Source: Modicisalibacter sp049808615 (lineage in GTDB: Bacteria > Pseudomonadota > Gammaproteobacteria > Pseudomonadales > Halomonadaceae). From it: a DNA stretch of 64,000 nucleotides. A model generated the notes under the pieces. The model had not been told where the DNA came from, did not search any database, and saw nothing but the letters and a program-made list of their open reading frames with translations. Positions within the stretch are counted from its first letter, which is position 1; every line of letters begins with the position of its first letter. Below, piece after piece: positions 44,506-52,632 of this stretch. Location: the NCBI RefSeq assembly GCF_049808615.1, contig NZ_JBNCAN010000011.1, forward strand, positions 62,001-126,000. Direction: 5' to 3'. A program made the position numbers and the translations under genes.

Positions 44506-45423
44506 ATGCCAAAACCTTATCTCAGCGATCGGCAGATCGTGGCCTTCAAGCATGTCATGGAGTGCGGCACGGTCTCCGGCGCGGCCCAGCGCATGCTGAC
44601 CGCCCAGCCCGGCGTCACGCGGCTGCTCAAGCAACTCGAACATGACATCGGCTTTACGCTATTCGAGCGCCAGCGTGGACGGCTGGTGCCGACGCCGGAA
44701 GCACGGCTTTTTTACCGGGAGGTGGCCCGAGTCTGGACCGGCAACGAGCATCTCAAAGAAACCGCACGGCGCATTCGTGACAGAGAGGTGGGCGGGTTAC
44801 GCATCAGTGCCATGCCCCTGCTGGGCCTGGTCTTCATCCCCGATGTGCTGGCGGACTTCGTGCCGGTCCATCCCGACGCCAACATCGAGCTATCCACCTA
44901 CCGCTCCGAGCAGGTAGTGGAAGAGGTGATCACTCAACGTTGCGACCTGGGCTTCGCCATTCTGGCCGAGAATGACGATCGCGTGGATCGGGAAACCTTT
45001 CGGTTGGAAAGCCTCTGCGCCCTGCACAAGGATCATCCCCTCGCGGTAAAAGAGACCATCACCCTGGCCGATCTCGCCGGCGAGTGTCTGATCTGCTTCG
45101 AAACGCATGATCCGTTACGCATGGCGTTGGACCGGTCGCTCGATCGGGAGGACGTACGGCCACGGCAGCGCTTGGAGGTCTCGCTGGCCTTGCAGGCGAT
45201 CCGGCTAGTGCGACATGGCCTGGGGATGGCGATTCTCGACCCCATCAGCGCCCGCGCCTTCGGCAGTGACGGCGTGACGCTGCGCCCCTTTTCACCCTCT
45301 TTAGGCGAAGATTTCGCGTTGTTGACGCCGCGGGACCAGCCCGCCTCGCGATTGGCGCAGGATTTCATCGCCCTGTTTCGGCGGCATCATGCCAGATTGA
45401 CCGCTACCGATGATAACCGGTAA
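44506..45423 (+). CDS. LysR family regulator of the dehydrogenase operon
   Basis: A 305-residue LysR protein with the N-terminal helix-turn-helix FKHVMECGTVSGAAQRMLTAQPGVTRLLKQLEHDIGFTLFER and a substrate-binding domain (GGLRISAMPLLGLVFIPDVLADF, EECLI-type segment). It is divergent from the opine/amino-acid dehydrogenase genes, with a palindromic site between them. The usual role is activation of the neighbouring operon when its substrate is present. Confidence 0.9.
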   Translation: MPKPYLSDRQIVAFKHVMECGTVSGAAQRMLTAQPGVTRLLKQLEHDIGFTLFERQRGRLVPTPEARLFYREVARVWTGNEHLKETARRIRDREVGGLRISAMPLLGLVFIPDVLADFVPVHPDANIELSTYRSEQVVEEVITQRCDLGFAILAENDDRVDRETFRLESLCALHKDHPLAVKETITLADLAGECLICFETHDPLRMALDRSLDREDVRPRQRLEVSLALQAIRLVRHGLGMAILDPISARAFGSDGVTLRPFSPSLGEDFALLTPRDQPASRLAQDFIALFRRHHARLTATDDNR

Positions 45424-45519
45424 CGCCATTTTGGCCACACCCATTTCAAAGCAGTCCTTGAGGAGGGCGTGATGGTTCCAGGCAGTGTAGTCAGCATTTT
45501 ATTTGGTCAAGCGGCTCAT

Positions 45520-45556
45520 TAGCCGTACAATATTCATATAATAGCCGTACCAGAGG
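45520..45556 (+). promoter_or_regulatory. VapBC promoter with direct repeats
   Basis: A perfect -10 box TATAAT is at 45537-45542. The 9-mer TAGCCGTAC occurs at 45520-45528 and again at 45542-45550, 22 bases apart (two helical turns), flanking or overlapping the promoter. This is the layout expected for autorepression by the antitoxin. The ribosome binding site AGAGG is at 45552-45556. Confidence 0.65.
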
Positions 45557-45562
45557 CACAGC

Positions 45563-45805
45563 ATGCAAACAGAGACCGTCAAGCTGACCATCCGCCTGCC
45601 GCGCCAGGACGTGGAGTTCGCCAAGGCCTATGCCAAGGCCCATGATTTGAGCGTGACCGAGGTAATCGATCGCTATCTCAGACGCATGCGCGCCCTGGAA
45701 AGTAGCGTGCCATCACCCGAACTGGACTTCATCACCGGCTTGGTGCCATCCGATGTGGATGTCGAGGCCGAATACCGCCAGCATCGACAAGAGAAGCATG
45801 GATGA
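45563..45805 (+). CDS. VapB-like antitoxin (DUF6364-like)
   Basis: An 80-residue protein. The N-terminal strand and helix (KLTIRLPRQDVEFAKAYAKAHDLSVTEVIDRYLRRM) match a ribbon-helix-helix antitoxin, and the acidic tail (PSDVDVEAEYRQH) would bind the toxin. It overlaps the PIN toxin start by 4 bp. It is regulated through the direct repeats upstream. Confidence 0.85.
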   Translation: MQTETVKLTIRLPRQDVEFAKAYAKAHDLSVTEVIDRYLRRMRALESSVPSPELDFITGLVPSDVDVEAEYRQHRQEKHG

Positions 45806-46215
45806 TCCTGCTGGATACCAACGTGGTGCTGGACGTCATCCAACGTCGAGAACCCCATTACAGGGCATCGGCTGCGGTAATAGAAAGAATAATTCGACGC
45901 GAGACTGCCGGTGCGCTGTCTGCTCATGCCATCACGACCATTCATTTCATCATCGCTCGTCACCAGAACCGAAACGTCGCGGCTCAGGCTATCCAATGGC
46001 TGTTGAAGCACTTCACTGTAGCCTCTGTGGGAAAACCGGAGCTACTACGCGCTCAGGCGCTTGGCTGGTCGGATTTCGAGGATGCGGTCGTGGCTGCTGC
46101 GGCGGAGTCTTCGGATTGCAGCACCATCCTGTCGCGTAATGTGCGTGATTTTGACGGCTCGCCGATCCCGGTCGTGACACCGGAAGAATATTTGCTTGGC
46201 CTCGAAGAGAAGTGA
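45802..46215 (+). CDS. VapC-like PIN domain toxin
   Basis: A 137-residue PIN-domain ribonuclease. The acidic metal ligands are at LLDTNVVLDVIQRREP (residue 5), with further acidic residues in RAQALGWSDFEDAVVAAAAE (near 90-100) and SRNVRDFDGSPIPVV. VapC toxins cleave tRNA or rRNA and stop translation. Start and stop codons overlap the antitoxin gene, so translation is coupled. Confidence 0.9.
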   Translation: MILLDTNVVLDVIQRREPHYRASAAVIERIIRRETAGALSAHAITTIHFIIARHQNRNVAAQAIQWLLKHFTVASVGKPELLRAQALGWSDFEDAVVAAAAESSDCSTILSRNVRDFDGSPIPVVTPEEYLLGLEEK

Positions 46216-46248
46216 TGCCGTGGCGTTGTAACAACGCTGATTCGCCAT

Positions 46249-46725
46249 TCAAGTGGCGAGGCTACGCATCATGATCGTCACGCTCATGCCGCGATAGTCC
46301 AGTGTCTCCTTGTCTTTCCAGCCCAATCGACGATAAAGCGCTTGTTGATCCGGCGTGAACAGATAGAGCCTTGTCATTCCCACTTCTTGGGCCTCACCCT
46401 CTACACACCTGACCAGCCGCGAGGCAATACCCTGCCCGCGCCACTCGGGCAGTACGAATACCGACGCCAGCCAGGGGCTGAGATCGCGACGTACCTCCAT
46501 GTCCGCTTTCACCAGGCTTGCGGTGCCGACCGGCCGCCCCTCTGCCAGCGCAAGGAATACCGCGGGAACTCCACGGGCACCACATTCCCGATGCAATTCT
46601 TCCTGCCAGGCTTCCTGAGAGGTTTCCGGGTACAGGCTGCCCCACTGCTCGTATTGCCACTTGCCTACCATCAACAGATGAGGCGAGCCCGGCAGGAGCC
46701 GACGTATTTCCAGGGTTTCGATCAT
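46249..46725 (-). CDS. GNAT family N-acetyltransferase
   Basis: A 158-residue GNAT protein. The acetyl-CoA loop is in ASVFVLPEWRGQGIASRLVRCVEG, with a late YRRLGWKDKETLDYRGMSVTIM. The start at 46725 (MIETLEIRRLLPGSPH) has AAGGA at a suitable distance and agrees with a second, broken copy of the same 5' end at 47460-47512. The substrate is unknown. Confidence 0.85.
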   Translation of the reverse strand: MIETLEIRRLLPGSPHLLMVGKWQYEQWGSLYPETSQEAWQEELHRECGARGVPAVFLALAEGRPVGTASLVKADMEVRRDLSPWLASVFVLPEWRGQGIASRLVRCVEGEAQEVGMTRLYLFTPDQQALYRRLGWKDKETLDYRGMSVTIMMRSLAT

Positions 46726-46809
46726 GGATTCATTCCTTGTCATGTCTTACACCGAACCCGGCAATGATACGATGGCCTTCAGTAATAAAGACACGCGGAA
46801 CATACAGCC

Positions 46810-47040
46810 ATGCCCACTATCGTGATGACCTTGCTGGCGTTTACAAGCACCGCCGCCCTGAGCATGACGGCCGAGGCCCAGGAGATATCCCGAGCCGCAC
46901 CGGCGGGAAAGCATCCCTACGATATCGCCTTGGAATACTGCGCTGAACGCGGTGGACTTGCACATTACAACGAAAGAGGTGAAACCGTACGCTTCAGTTG
47001 CAGTGACGATCTGACGGCACTCATTACGATTTCTTCTTGA
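46810..47040 (+). CDS. Small exported protein of unknown function
   Basis: A 76-residue protein. The first 24 residues form a likely signal peptide (VMTLLAFTSTAALSMTAEAQ). The remainder (about 50 residues) has two Cys (YCAERGG, RFSCSDD) that could make a disulfide in the periplasm. No family recognised. It lies between the GNAT and YnfA genes. Confidence 0.55.
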   Translation: MPTIVMTLLAFTSTAALSMTAEAQEISRAAPAGKHPYDIALEYCAERGGLAHYNERGETVRFSCSDDLTALITISS

Positions 47041-47079
47041 ATGCCAACACCCAGTTGCCGAGCATTTGGAAAGTCATAG

Positions 47080-47406
47080 ATGACGCCATTGATACTCTAC
47101 CTGGCCGCGGCCCTGGCCGAGATTGCCGGCTGCTTCACCTTCTGGGCCTGGTGGCGGCTCGATAAATCGATGGCGTGGTTGCTACCGGGGCTAGCCAGCC
47201 TGGCACTGTTCGCCTGGTTGCTCAGCCTGATTGACACGGATTATGCCGGCCGCGCTTATGCGGCTTACGGCGGCATCTACATCGCCACGTCGCTGCTCTG
47301 GCTGTGGCTGGTCGAACATCGCGCCCCGGATCGTTGGGATATGCTCGGCGCCGGCATCTGCCTGGTCGGCGCCGGGGTGATTCTGTTTGGCCCGCGTGGA
47401 AGCTAA
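47080..47406 (+). CDS. YnfA family membrane protein
   Basis: A 108-residue protein with four membrane segments (LYLAAALAEIAGCFTFWAW, LLPGLASLALFAWLLSL, YAAYGGIYIATSLLWLWLVE and DMLGAGICLVGAGVILFGP). The pattern of the conserved Glu in the first segment and of the YGGIYI turn is that of YnfA, a small-multidrug-resistance-like protein. The physiological role is uncertain. Confidence 0.9.
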   Translation: MTPLILYLAAALAEIAGCFTFWAWWRLDKSMAWLLPGLASLALFAWLLSLIDTDYAGRAYAAYGGIYIATSLLWLWLVEHRAPDRWDMLGAGICLVGAGVILFGPRGS

Positions 47407-47410
47407 AGGC

Positions 47411-47459
47411 TCACTTCCCCCCAGTTGGAACGGATAAACGCTACCGATCTCGAGAATCC
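47411..47459 (-). pseudogene. Remnant of an astB 3' end
   Basis: The minus strand encodes ILEIGSVYPFQLGGSE, nearly the C-terminus of AstB (ILAIGNVYPFQLG) found at the end of the intact gene at 48776. By eye roughly 80% of about 45 bases match. The rest of astB is absent. It is directly joined at 47459/47460 to a GNAT 5' remnant. Confidence 0.75.
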
Positions 47460-47512
47460 AGGGTGGGGTGAGCCGGGCAGAAATCGACGTATTTCAAAGG
47501 TCTTGATCATGT
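47460..47512 (-). pseudogene. Remnant of a GNAT gene 5' end
   Basis: The minus strand from the ATG at 47510-47512 reads MIKTFEIRRFLPGSPHP, nearly the start of the intact GNAT at 46725 (MIETLEIRRLLPGSPH). It stops matching after about 17 codons, where the astB 3' remnant begins in another frame. Only the 5' end survives, so it is not a gene. Confidence 0.75.
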
Positions 47513-47713
47513 GTTGTGCCTCAGCGATGCGGCATTTGAATACCCTCGCCGAACGCATGCCAGCTTGTAAGAAGTCAATCGAAATACACCCCATCTCAAT
47601 CCCCGAAAAACCATCGGAACACGCCCTTTATTAAGCAATTATTAATTGAACTCTTCCTTTAGTCTGCTCCCGGCAAGCAGGATCGTCATCACACAACTTC
47701 AAGCAGGAACACA

Positions 47714-48226
47714 ATGAAACTCAACAAAGCCGTCATTGCCGCGATAGGCGCTCTTGCGCTGTCAGGCTGCGCCACCATCGTTGGCGATAAAGATCAAACC
47801 GTGACCATCAACAGTTCGCCCTCCAACGCCGATGTGGTCATCACCGACGAAACCAGCAATCAGATCTTCGCTGGCCAGACACCGACCACGGTTCAGCTCA
47901 ACAAATCCGATGGTTCCTATTTTGGAGGCAAGACCTATACCGTCGAAATCTCCAAGGAAGGTTACGAAGAGCGCACTCTGATGATCAACGCCACGCCCAA
48001 CGGCTGGTACATCGGTGGCAATATCCTGTTCGGCGGCCTGATCGGCTGGCTGGTGGTCGATCCGCTGACCGGGGCAATGTACAACCTGTCCCCGGACCAG
48101 ATCAGCGCCGACCTCGGTGAGTATGTTGCCTACGACAATAACGGTGACAGCCAAATCAGCCTGGTACTGCTTGAAGACGTTCCCGCAGACCTGAAGGATG
48201 AATTGGAACTGATCGGCCGTATTTAA
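47714..48226 (+). CDS. PEGA-like lipoprotein
   Basis: A 170-residue exported lipoprotein: signal peptide ending ALALSGC (Cys at residue 19), then a PEGA-like beta domain (VTINSSPSNADVVITDETSNQIFAGQTPTTVQL) and a hydrophobic hairpin GWYIGGNILFGGLIGWLVVDPLTGAMY. Similar short proteins sit at the outer membrane and have no known function. The ribosome binding site AGGAACAC precedes the ATG. A strong hairpin terminator follows the stop. Confidence 0.8.
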   Translation: MKLNKAVIAAIGALALSGCATIVGDKDQTVTINSSPSNADVVITDETSNQIFAGQTPTTVQLNKSDGSYFGGKTYTVEISKEGYEERTLMINATPNGWYIGGNILFGGLIGWLVVDPLTGAMYNLSPDQISADLGEYVAYDNNGDSQISLVLLEDVPADLKDELELIGRI

Positions 48227-48234
48227 CTCCCCAC

Positions 48235-48260
48235 GCCCCCGTCACCTCGGGGGCAATTTT
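48235..48260 (+). terminator. Rho-independent terminator after the PEGA-like gene
   Basis: GCCCCCG (48235-48241) pairs with CGGGGGC (48248-48254), a G+C-rich stem with a 6-base loop, followed by AATTTT. It lies 9 bp after the stop and is on the right strand for that gene. Confidence 0.8.
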
Positions 48261-48406
48261 CCCGCATCGCTCTCTAGCCGGATGCCGTAAACCGGGTTGC
48301 GACGTTCTAGTCGACAGGAAGTTCAAGCCACCCAGCCCGCCAAGCGATCGGCAGGCTGGTGAGTGAATGGGCGGCACGTATCATCTATGTCAGGCTGCGT
48401 GAGGCT

Positions 48407-48560
48407 TTATGCCGCGGTAGTGACCGCTCCGGCGGCATCCTCGGTCAGAATCGGGTAGCTGGCATAAGGGTGTTCTTGACCGGGCTGGAATAGCCCGCGC
48501 TCGATATTCTCATCATTCAGATGAGGGGGAGTCACGCAGGTAGGTTTGCTTGGACACGCG
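48407..48560 (-). other. Gap of about 460 bp with a possible gene-end remnant
   Basis: Between the PEGA-like gene terminator and the astB terminator there is no clear gene. The minus strand is open over about 48 codons up to a stop at 48407-48409, reading THLNDENIERGLF-like and QEHPYASYPILTEDAAGAV segments with coding bias and an upstream stop. It could be the C-terminal piece of a lost gene. No family was recognised and it may be chance. Confidence 0.3.
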
Positions 48561-48724
48561 ACTCTTTAGCCGTACGCTGTGTGAAACCAGTCCGTATCAG
48601 GCCCCATGACAGTCGATGCAGCTTACCACTGCGACTGCGCAGCGATGATCACCGTCTTCGATCAATGCATCAGCCAACCATCGAGTGAACTACCGCGCTG
48701 ACCCGTTGGACTGGTTTACGTAAT

Positions 48725-48754
48725 CGCCCATGCCCGCATATCTGGGCATGGGCG
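48725..48754 (-). terminator. Hairpin at the end of the ast operon
   Basis: CGCCCATGCCC (48725-48735) pairs perfectly with GGGCATGGGCG (48744-48754), an 11-base stem with an 8-base loop, 21 bases beyond the astB stop. No clear T-run follows on the minus strand, so it may end transcription or protect the 3' end. Confidence 0.65.
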
Positions 48755-48775
48755 AACCATTCTAGTGATATTCAC

Positions 48776-50140
48776 TCACCCCAACTGAAATGGATAGACG
48801 TTGCCAATCGCGAGAATTTGCGTCAGTTCGTCCAGCGCCGTCAGGGTTTCCTCGGCAAGCTGCGGGTCGGCAAGGTCTTCCGGCGTCAGACGGTCGCGGT
48901 AGTGCTTTTCCACCCAGGCAGTGAGATCGCCGTAGAGCGTGTCGTCAAGCAGCACGCGGCCGGACAGATTCGAGCGCTCCGCCTGACTTAGCACCACTCG
49001 CAGGCGCAGACAGGCCGGGCCGCCGCCGTTGCGCATGCTTTGCTTGACGTCCTTGACCACCACCTCACCAATCGGGTTGTTGCCGCCCAGCAGCAGGTCC
49101 TGAATGGTGCGCCACACCGCATCGTTTTCCTGGCATTCGCCGGGGACGACCAGGGTCATGGCGCCGGAGCCATCCGGGTCAGAGAGCAACTGGGAGTTGA
49201 ACAGATACGAACTCACCGCATCTTCCAGGCTCATGGCCTCGAGCGGTACGCGCACCGGAATAAGCGGTGCGGCCATCTTGCTGCGCAGCGCTTCCAAGGT
49301 CCGTTCTTCCTCGAAGAAGGCCATCTCGTGGTAGAGCAACACCGGGCCGTTGCCCACCGCGATCACGTCGTTGTGGAACACGCCGGCGTCGATGGCCTCC
49401 GGATGCTGCTGGGCGAACACCGTCTGGGCGTCATTCAGGCCATGCTGGCGGGCAATGGCCTGACTGGCCTCCAGGGTCTGGCGCGCCGGGAAGCGCTTGG
49501 GCTCCTTCCGATCGGCGCCACCAAAGGCCTGACGCCCATAGACAAAGAGATGAACACCGGCCTCGCCATGGGTCGCGGCAAGCCGGGTATGATTGGCCGC
49601 CCCCTCGTCGGAGAACGCCGGCGTCGCCGGCAATACCGGATGATGAGCAAAGCGCGCCTCGTCGCGGAAGATCGCCGCGAGCACACGCCCGGTGGTCTGC
49701 GGTTCGAGGAAGCGATGGAAGCTCGACTGCAGGTTGGCCGGGGTAAAATGTACCCGTCCGTCCACGGCATCCCGGCTCGGCGTCACGGTGGCGGCATTGG
49801 CCGTCCACATGCTTGATGCCGAACACACCGCCCGCAGCAACTGGGGCGCTTCATGAGCGGCACGCTCGAGCACCTGGGCGTTGCTGCCCGAGAAGCCGAG
49901 ATCGCGCAGCGCGCCAAGATCCGGGCGCTGCTGAGGCGGCAGCACGCCCTGGGCAAAACCGGCATCCTTCAACGCCTTCATCTTGGCCAGGCCTTGAAGC
50001 GCGGCTTCTTTCGGATCGGATTCCAAACCGCCGTGGCGCATCGAGGCCACGTTGCCGTGGGCAAGCCCCGCGTAGTTGTGGGTCGGGCCAACCAGGCCGT
50101 CGAAATTGACCTCGCGCACGTCGCTCACAGTCTCCTTCAT
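48776..50140 (-). CDS. astB: N-succinylarginine dihydrolase
   Basis: A 454-residue enzyme of the arginine succinyltransferase pathway that turns N2-succinylarginine into succinylornithine, CO2 and ammonia. It begins with VNFDGLVGPTHNYAGLAHGNVAS and carries the amidinotransferase-type catalytic Cys in NGGGPACLRLRVVL (near residue 370), with a His in VFHNDVIAVGNG (near 250). It overlaps astD by 4 bp. A second, broken 3' end of the gene is at 47411-47459. astE does not follow. Confidence 0.96.
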   Translation of the reverse strand: MKETVSDVREVNFDGLVGPTHNYAGLAHGNVASMRHGGLESDPKEAALQGLAKMKALKDAGFAQGVLPPQQRPDLGALRDLGFSGSNAQVLERAAHEAPQLLRAVCSASSMWTANAATVTPSRDAVDGRVHFTPANLQSSFHRFLEPQTTGRVLAAIFRDEARFAHHPVLPATPAFSDEGAANHTRLAATHGEAGVHLFVYGRQAFGGADRKEPKRFPARQTLEASQAIARQHGLNDAQTVFAQQHPEAIDAGVFHNDVIAVGNGPVLLYHEMAFFEEERTLEALRSKMAAPLIPVRVPLEAMSLEDAVSSYLFNSQLLSDPDGSGAMTLVVPGECQENDAVWRTIQDLLLGGNNPIGEVVVKDVKQSMRNGGGPACLRLRVVLSQAERSNLSGRVLLDDTLYGDLTAWVEKHYRDRLTPEDLADPQLAEETLTALDELTQILAIGNVYPFQLG

Positions 50141-51606
50141 AATGTCACCCCTGCCGGCAGGGTGTCGGGCAGTGCCAGGGTCTCGGCCTCCATCGAAGCG
50201 ATCGGATAAGCGCAGTAATCCGCGGCGTAATAAGCACTCGGGCGATGGTTGCCGCTGTCGCCGATGCCACCAAAGGGCGCGTCACCGGAGGCGCCGGTGG
50301 TCTGGCGATTCCAGTTGACGATGCCGGCGCGAATACGCAGCAGGAAATCCTCCCAGTCCGCCCGCTCGCCGCCGATCAGGCCGGCGGAGAGGCCATAGCG
50401 GGTGTCGTTGGCAAGCGCGATAGCCTCGTCCCAGTCGCGATAGCGATGCACCTTGAGCAGCGGACCGAAGTGCTCCTCGTCGGGCACCTCGAGACCGGTG
50501 ACGTCGATCAATGCCGGGCTGAGAATGCTGGTGCCCTCTTCCAGGCGCTGCATGCGTGACAGCACCGTGCCACCTTTGGCCTCGAGGTCGTCCTGGGCCC
50601 TGAGCAACCCATCCGCCGCCTCGACGCTGACCAAGCCACCATAAAACGGTGCCGGCTCGCTGAAGGGCGCAGCAACATGTAGCTTGGCAATGGCATCGCT
50701 GAGTGCCTCGAGCAAGCGATCGCCCACCTCGCCCTCGGGCACGATGAGGCGGCGCGCGCAAGTGCAGCGCTGGCCACCGGAGAGAAATGCCGATTGCAGG
50801 ATGGTCAGTACGGCGGCGGCCTGGTCGGGCACGTCCTTGACCACCAACGGATTGTTGCCACCCAGCTCCAGGGCCAGGATCTTGCTGACCTGACCGGCAA
50901 ACTGCTCGTGCAGCAACTTGCCGATCTTGGCACTGCCGGTGAACAGCAGGCCGTCGATATCGCTGGCGCCGGCCAGCGCCTGGCCAACGGGGGCCGCCCC
51001 CTGCACCAGATTGATCACGCCGTCCGGTAAGCCGGCGGCCTGCCAGCACTGCAGGGTCAGGTCCGCGGTCATCGGGGTTTGTTCGCTGGGCTTGAACACC
51101 ACCGTATTGCCGGCCAGCAGCGCCGGCACCATGTGGCCGTTGGGCAGATGGCCGGGGAAGTTGTAGGGGCCGAACACCGCCAGCACGCCATGCGGACGAT
51201 GACGCAGTACGGCTTGCGCCCCCGCCACGTCACGGCTGCGTTCGCCGGTGCGTTCCTGGTAGGCAGTCACCGAAATGGCGACCTTGCCGATCATCGCGCC
51301 GACTTCGGTACGCGCCTCCCACAGCGGCTTGCCGGTCTCATGGGCAATGCACTCGGCAAGGGGCTCGCGGTTCTTCTCAAGCTCATCGCGGAAGCGCTCG
51401 ATGATCGTCTGACGCTCGCTGGCGCTGCGCCGTGCCCAGGCAGGAAACGCCTCGCGAGCGGCAGTCACGGCCTGTCCGACCTGAGCCGAGCTGGCGGCGC
51501 TGGCCTGCCAGAGCGTCTCATGAGTCACCGGATCGCGCTTGGCGAAGGTGTCCGCCTCGCCGTCGATCCAGGTACCACCGATCAGTAGTTGCTGCTTGGC
51601 GTGCAT
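50137..51606 (-). CDS. astD: N-succinylglutamate 5-semialdehyde dehydrogenase
   Basis: A 489-residue NAD-dependent aldehyde dehydrogenase. It has FGPYNFPGHLPNGHMVPAL, FTGSAKIGKLL, LELGGNNPLVV (Glu near residue 246) and the catalytic Cys in SGGQRCTCARRLIV (near 280). It oxidises succinylglutamate semialdehyde to succinylglutamate in the fourth step of the pathway. It overlaps astB and follows aruG after 9 bp, in the order of Pseudomonas aru clusters. Confidence 0.96.
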   Translation of the reverse strand: MHAKQQLLIGGTWIDGEADTFAKRDPVTHETLWQASAASSAQVGQAVTAAREAFPAWARRSASERQTIIERFRDELEKNREPLAECIAHETGKPLWEARTEVGAMIGKVAISVTAYQERTGERSRDVAGAQAVLRHRPHGVLAVFGPYNFPGHLPNGHMVPALLAGNTVVFKPSEQTPMTADLTLQCWQAAGLPDGVINLVQGAAPVGQALAGASDIDGLLFTGSAKIGKLLHEQFAGQVSKILALELGGNNPLVVKDVPDQAAAVLTILQSAFLSGGQRCTCARRLIVPEGEVGDRLLEALSDAIAKLHVAAPFSEPAPFYGGLVSVEAADGLLRAQDDLEAKGGTVLSRMQRLEEGTSILSPALIDVTGLEVPDEEHFGPLLKVHRYRDWDEAIALANDTRYGLSAGLIGGERADWEDFLLRIRAGIVNWNRQTTGASGDAPFGGIGDSGNHRPSAYYAADYCAYPIASMEAETLALPDTLPAGVTL

Positions 51607-51615
51607 CCTTACCTC

Positions 51616-52632
51616 CTATGTTTCCAATACGCGCAGGAAATCGCCGGCGTTGACATCGAGCCGCCGTGCTTCTTCTCTGGTCAGTGACAAGGTGCCATCC
51701 TCACTCGGGCCGCGACCCACCCAGGCGGCGCGAAAATCGACCATGGCGGTGGTCGACACCAGCCAGCCAGGGCGTTCGCTACTTTCAAGATTCGACGCGA
51801 TCTCGACCGGACACAGCGTCGACAGACGCACCGCACGCACGTCGTCGATATAGGCCTCCACCGTAGGACCACCATCGAAGATATCGATATAGCCTTCCCA
51901 ACGCAGGCCCTCCTTCTTGAGCATTTCCAGGGCCGGACGGGTGTGCTCGTGCACCTGACCGATGCAGGCCCGCGCTTCCTCGGTCAGGAAAGGCGTGTAG
52001 ATGGGGAATTTGGGCATCAGTTCGCCGATGAAGCTTTTTTGCCCCATGCCGGTGAGACGATCCGCCTCGTCGAAATCCATGGGAAAGAAATGGCTACCCA
52101 AACATTGCCAGAAAGGGCTGATGCCGTTCTTGTCGAACACGCCGCGCATCTCCGCCAGCACCTTGTCCGGGAACTGGTCGCGGAACTGGGCCATGAACAG
52201 CCAGCGCGCCTTGGACAGCAAGGCGCCGTTACGATTCTGACGATACTCGGGACGCAGATAGAGCGACGCCACCTCCGCGTCACCGGTGTGATCCGAGCTC
52301 AAGAATAGCGTGTCGATGGTGCGATGCAGATCGAGCTGCACCGAGGAATGGGCCAGGGTACCGACCCGATAGTGGTAAAACGGCACTTCCCGGCCCACTT
52401 GCCCTTCGATGGCGCAGCAGCCGGCCAGCTCGCCATTCTCATCGTCTTCCAGCACGAAGAAATACAGGCGATTGTCGATCGGCGTGCGCTCCTCGAAGGC
52501 CCGGGCCGCGCCTTCGATCTTGCTGGCCAAAAAGTCACGATTGTCGGGAAGCGACGTGAAGCCGACACCGGTCTCCCGGGCCAGTTGCTGTAATCCATCC
52601 AGGTCGTCGCGGGCGATGGGTCGAATGCGCAT
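51616..52632 (-). CDS. aruG: Arginine/ornithine N-succinyltransferase, beta-type subunit AruG
   Basis: A 338-residue AstA-family protein starting RIRPIARDDLDGLQQLARETGVGFTSLP. It contains SLYLRPEYRQNRNGALLSKARWLFMAQF and PFWQCLGSHFFPMDFDEADRLTG. Together with AruF it transfers succinyl from succinyl-CoA to arginine, the first step. Its start overlaps the aruF stop (52630-52634). Two subunit genes instead of a single astA are typical of Pseudomonas and Halomonas. Confidence 0.94.
   Translation of the reverse strand: MRIRPIARDDLDGLQQLARETGVGFTSLPDNRDFLASKIEGAARAFEERTPIDNRLYFFVLEDDENGELAGCCAIEGQVGREVPFYHYRVGTLAHSSVQLDLHRTIDTLFLSSDHTGDAEVASLYLRPEYRQNRNGALLSKARWLFMAQFRDQFPDKVLAEMRGVFDKNGISPFWQCLGSHFFPMDFDEADRLTGMGQKSFIGELMPKFPIYTPFLTEEARACIGQVHEHTRPALEMLKKEGLRWEGYIDIFDGGPTVEAYIDDVRAVRLSTLCPVEIASNLESSERPGWLVSTTAMVDFRAAWVGRGPSEDGTLSLTREEARRLDVNAGDFLRVLET

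Noticed and set aside
47403..47594. 63-codon frame on the minus strand as a gene
   Set aside because: It is a chance fusion of the GNAT 5' remnant with an out-of-frame astB end, so it was listed as two remnants.
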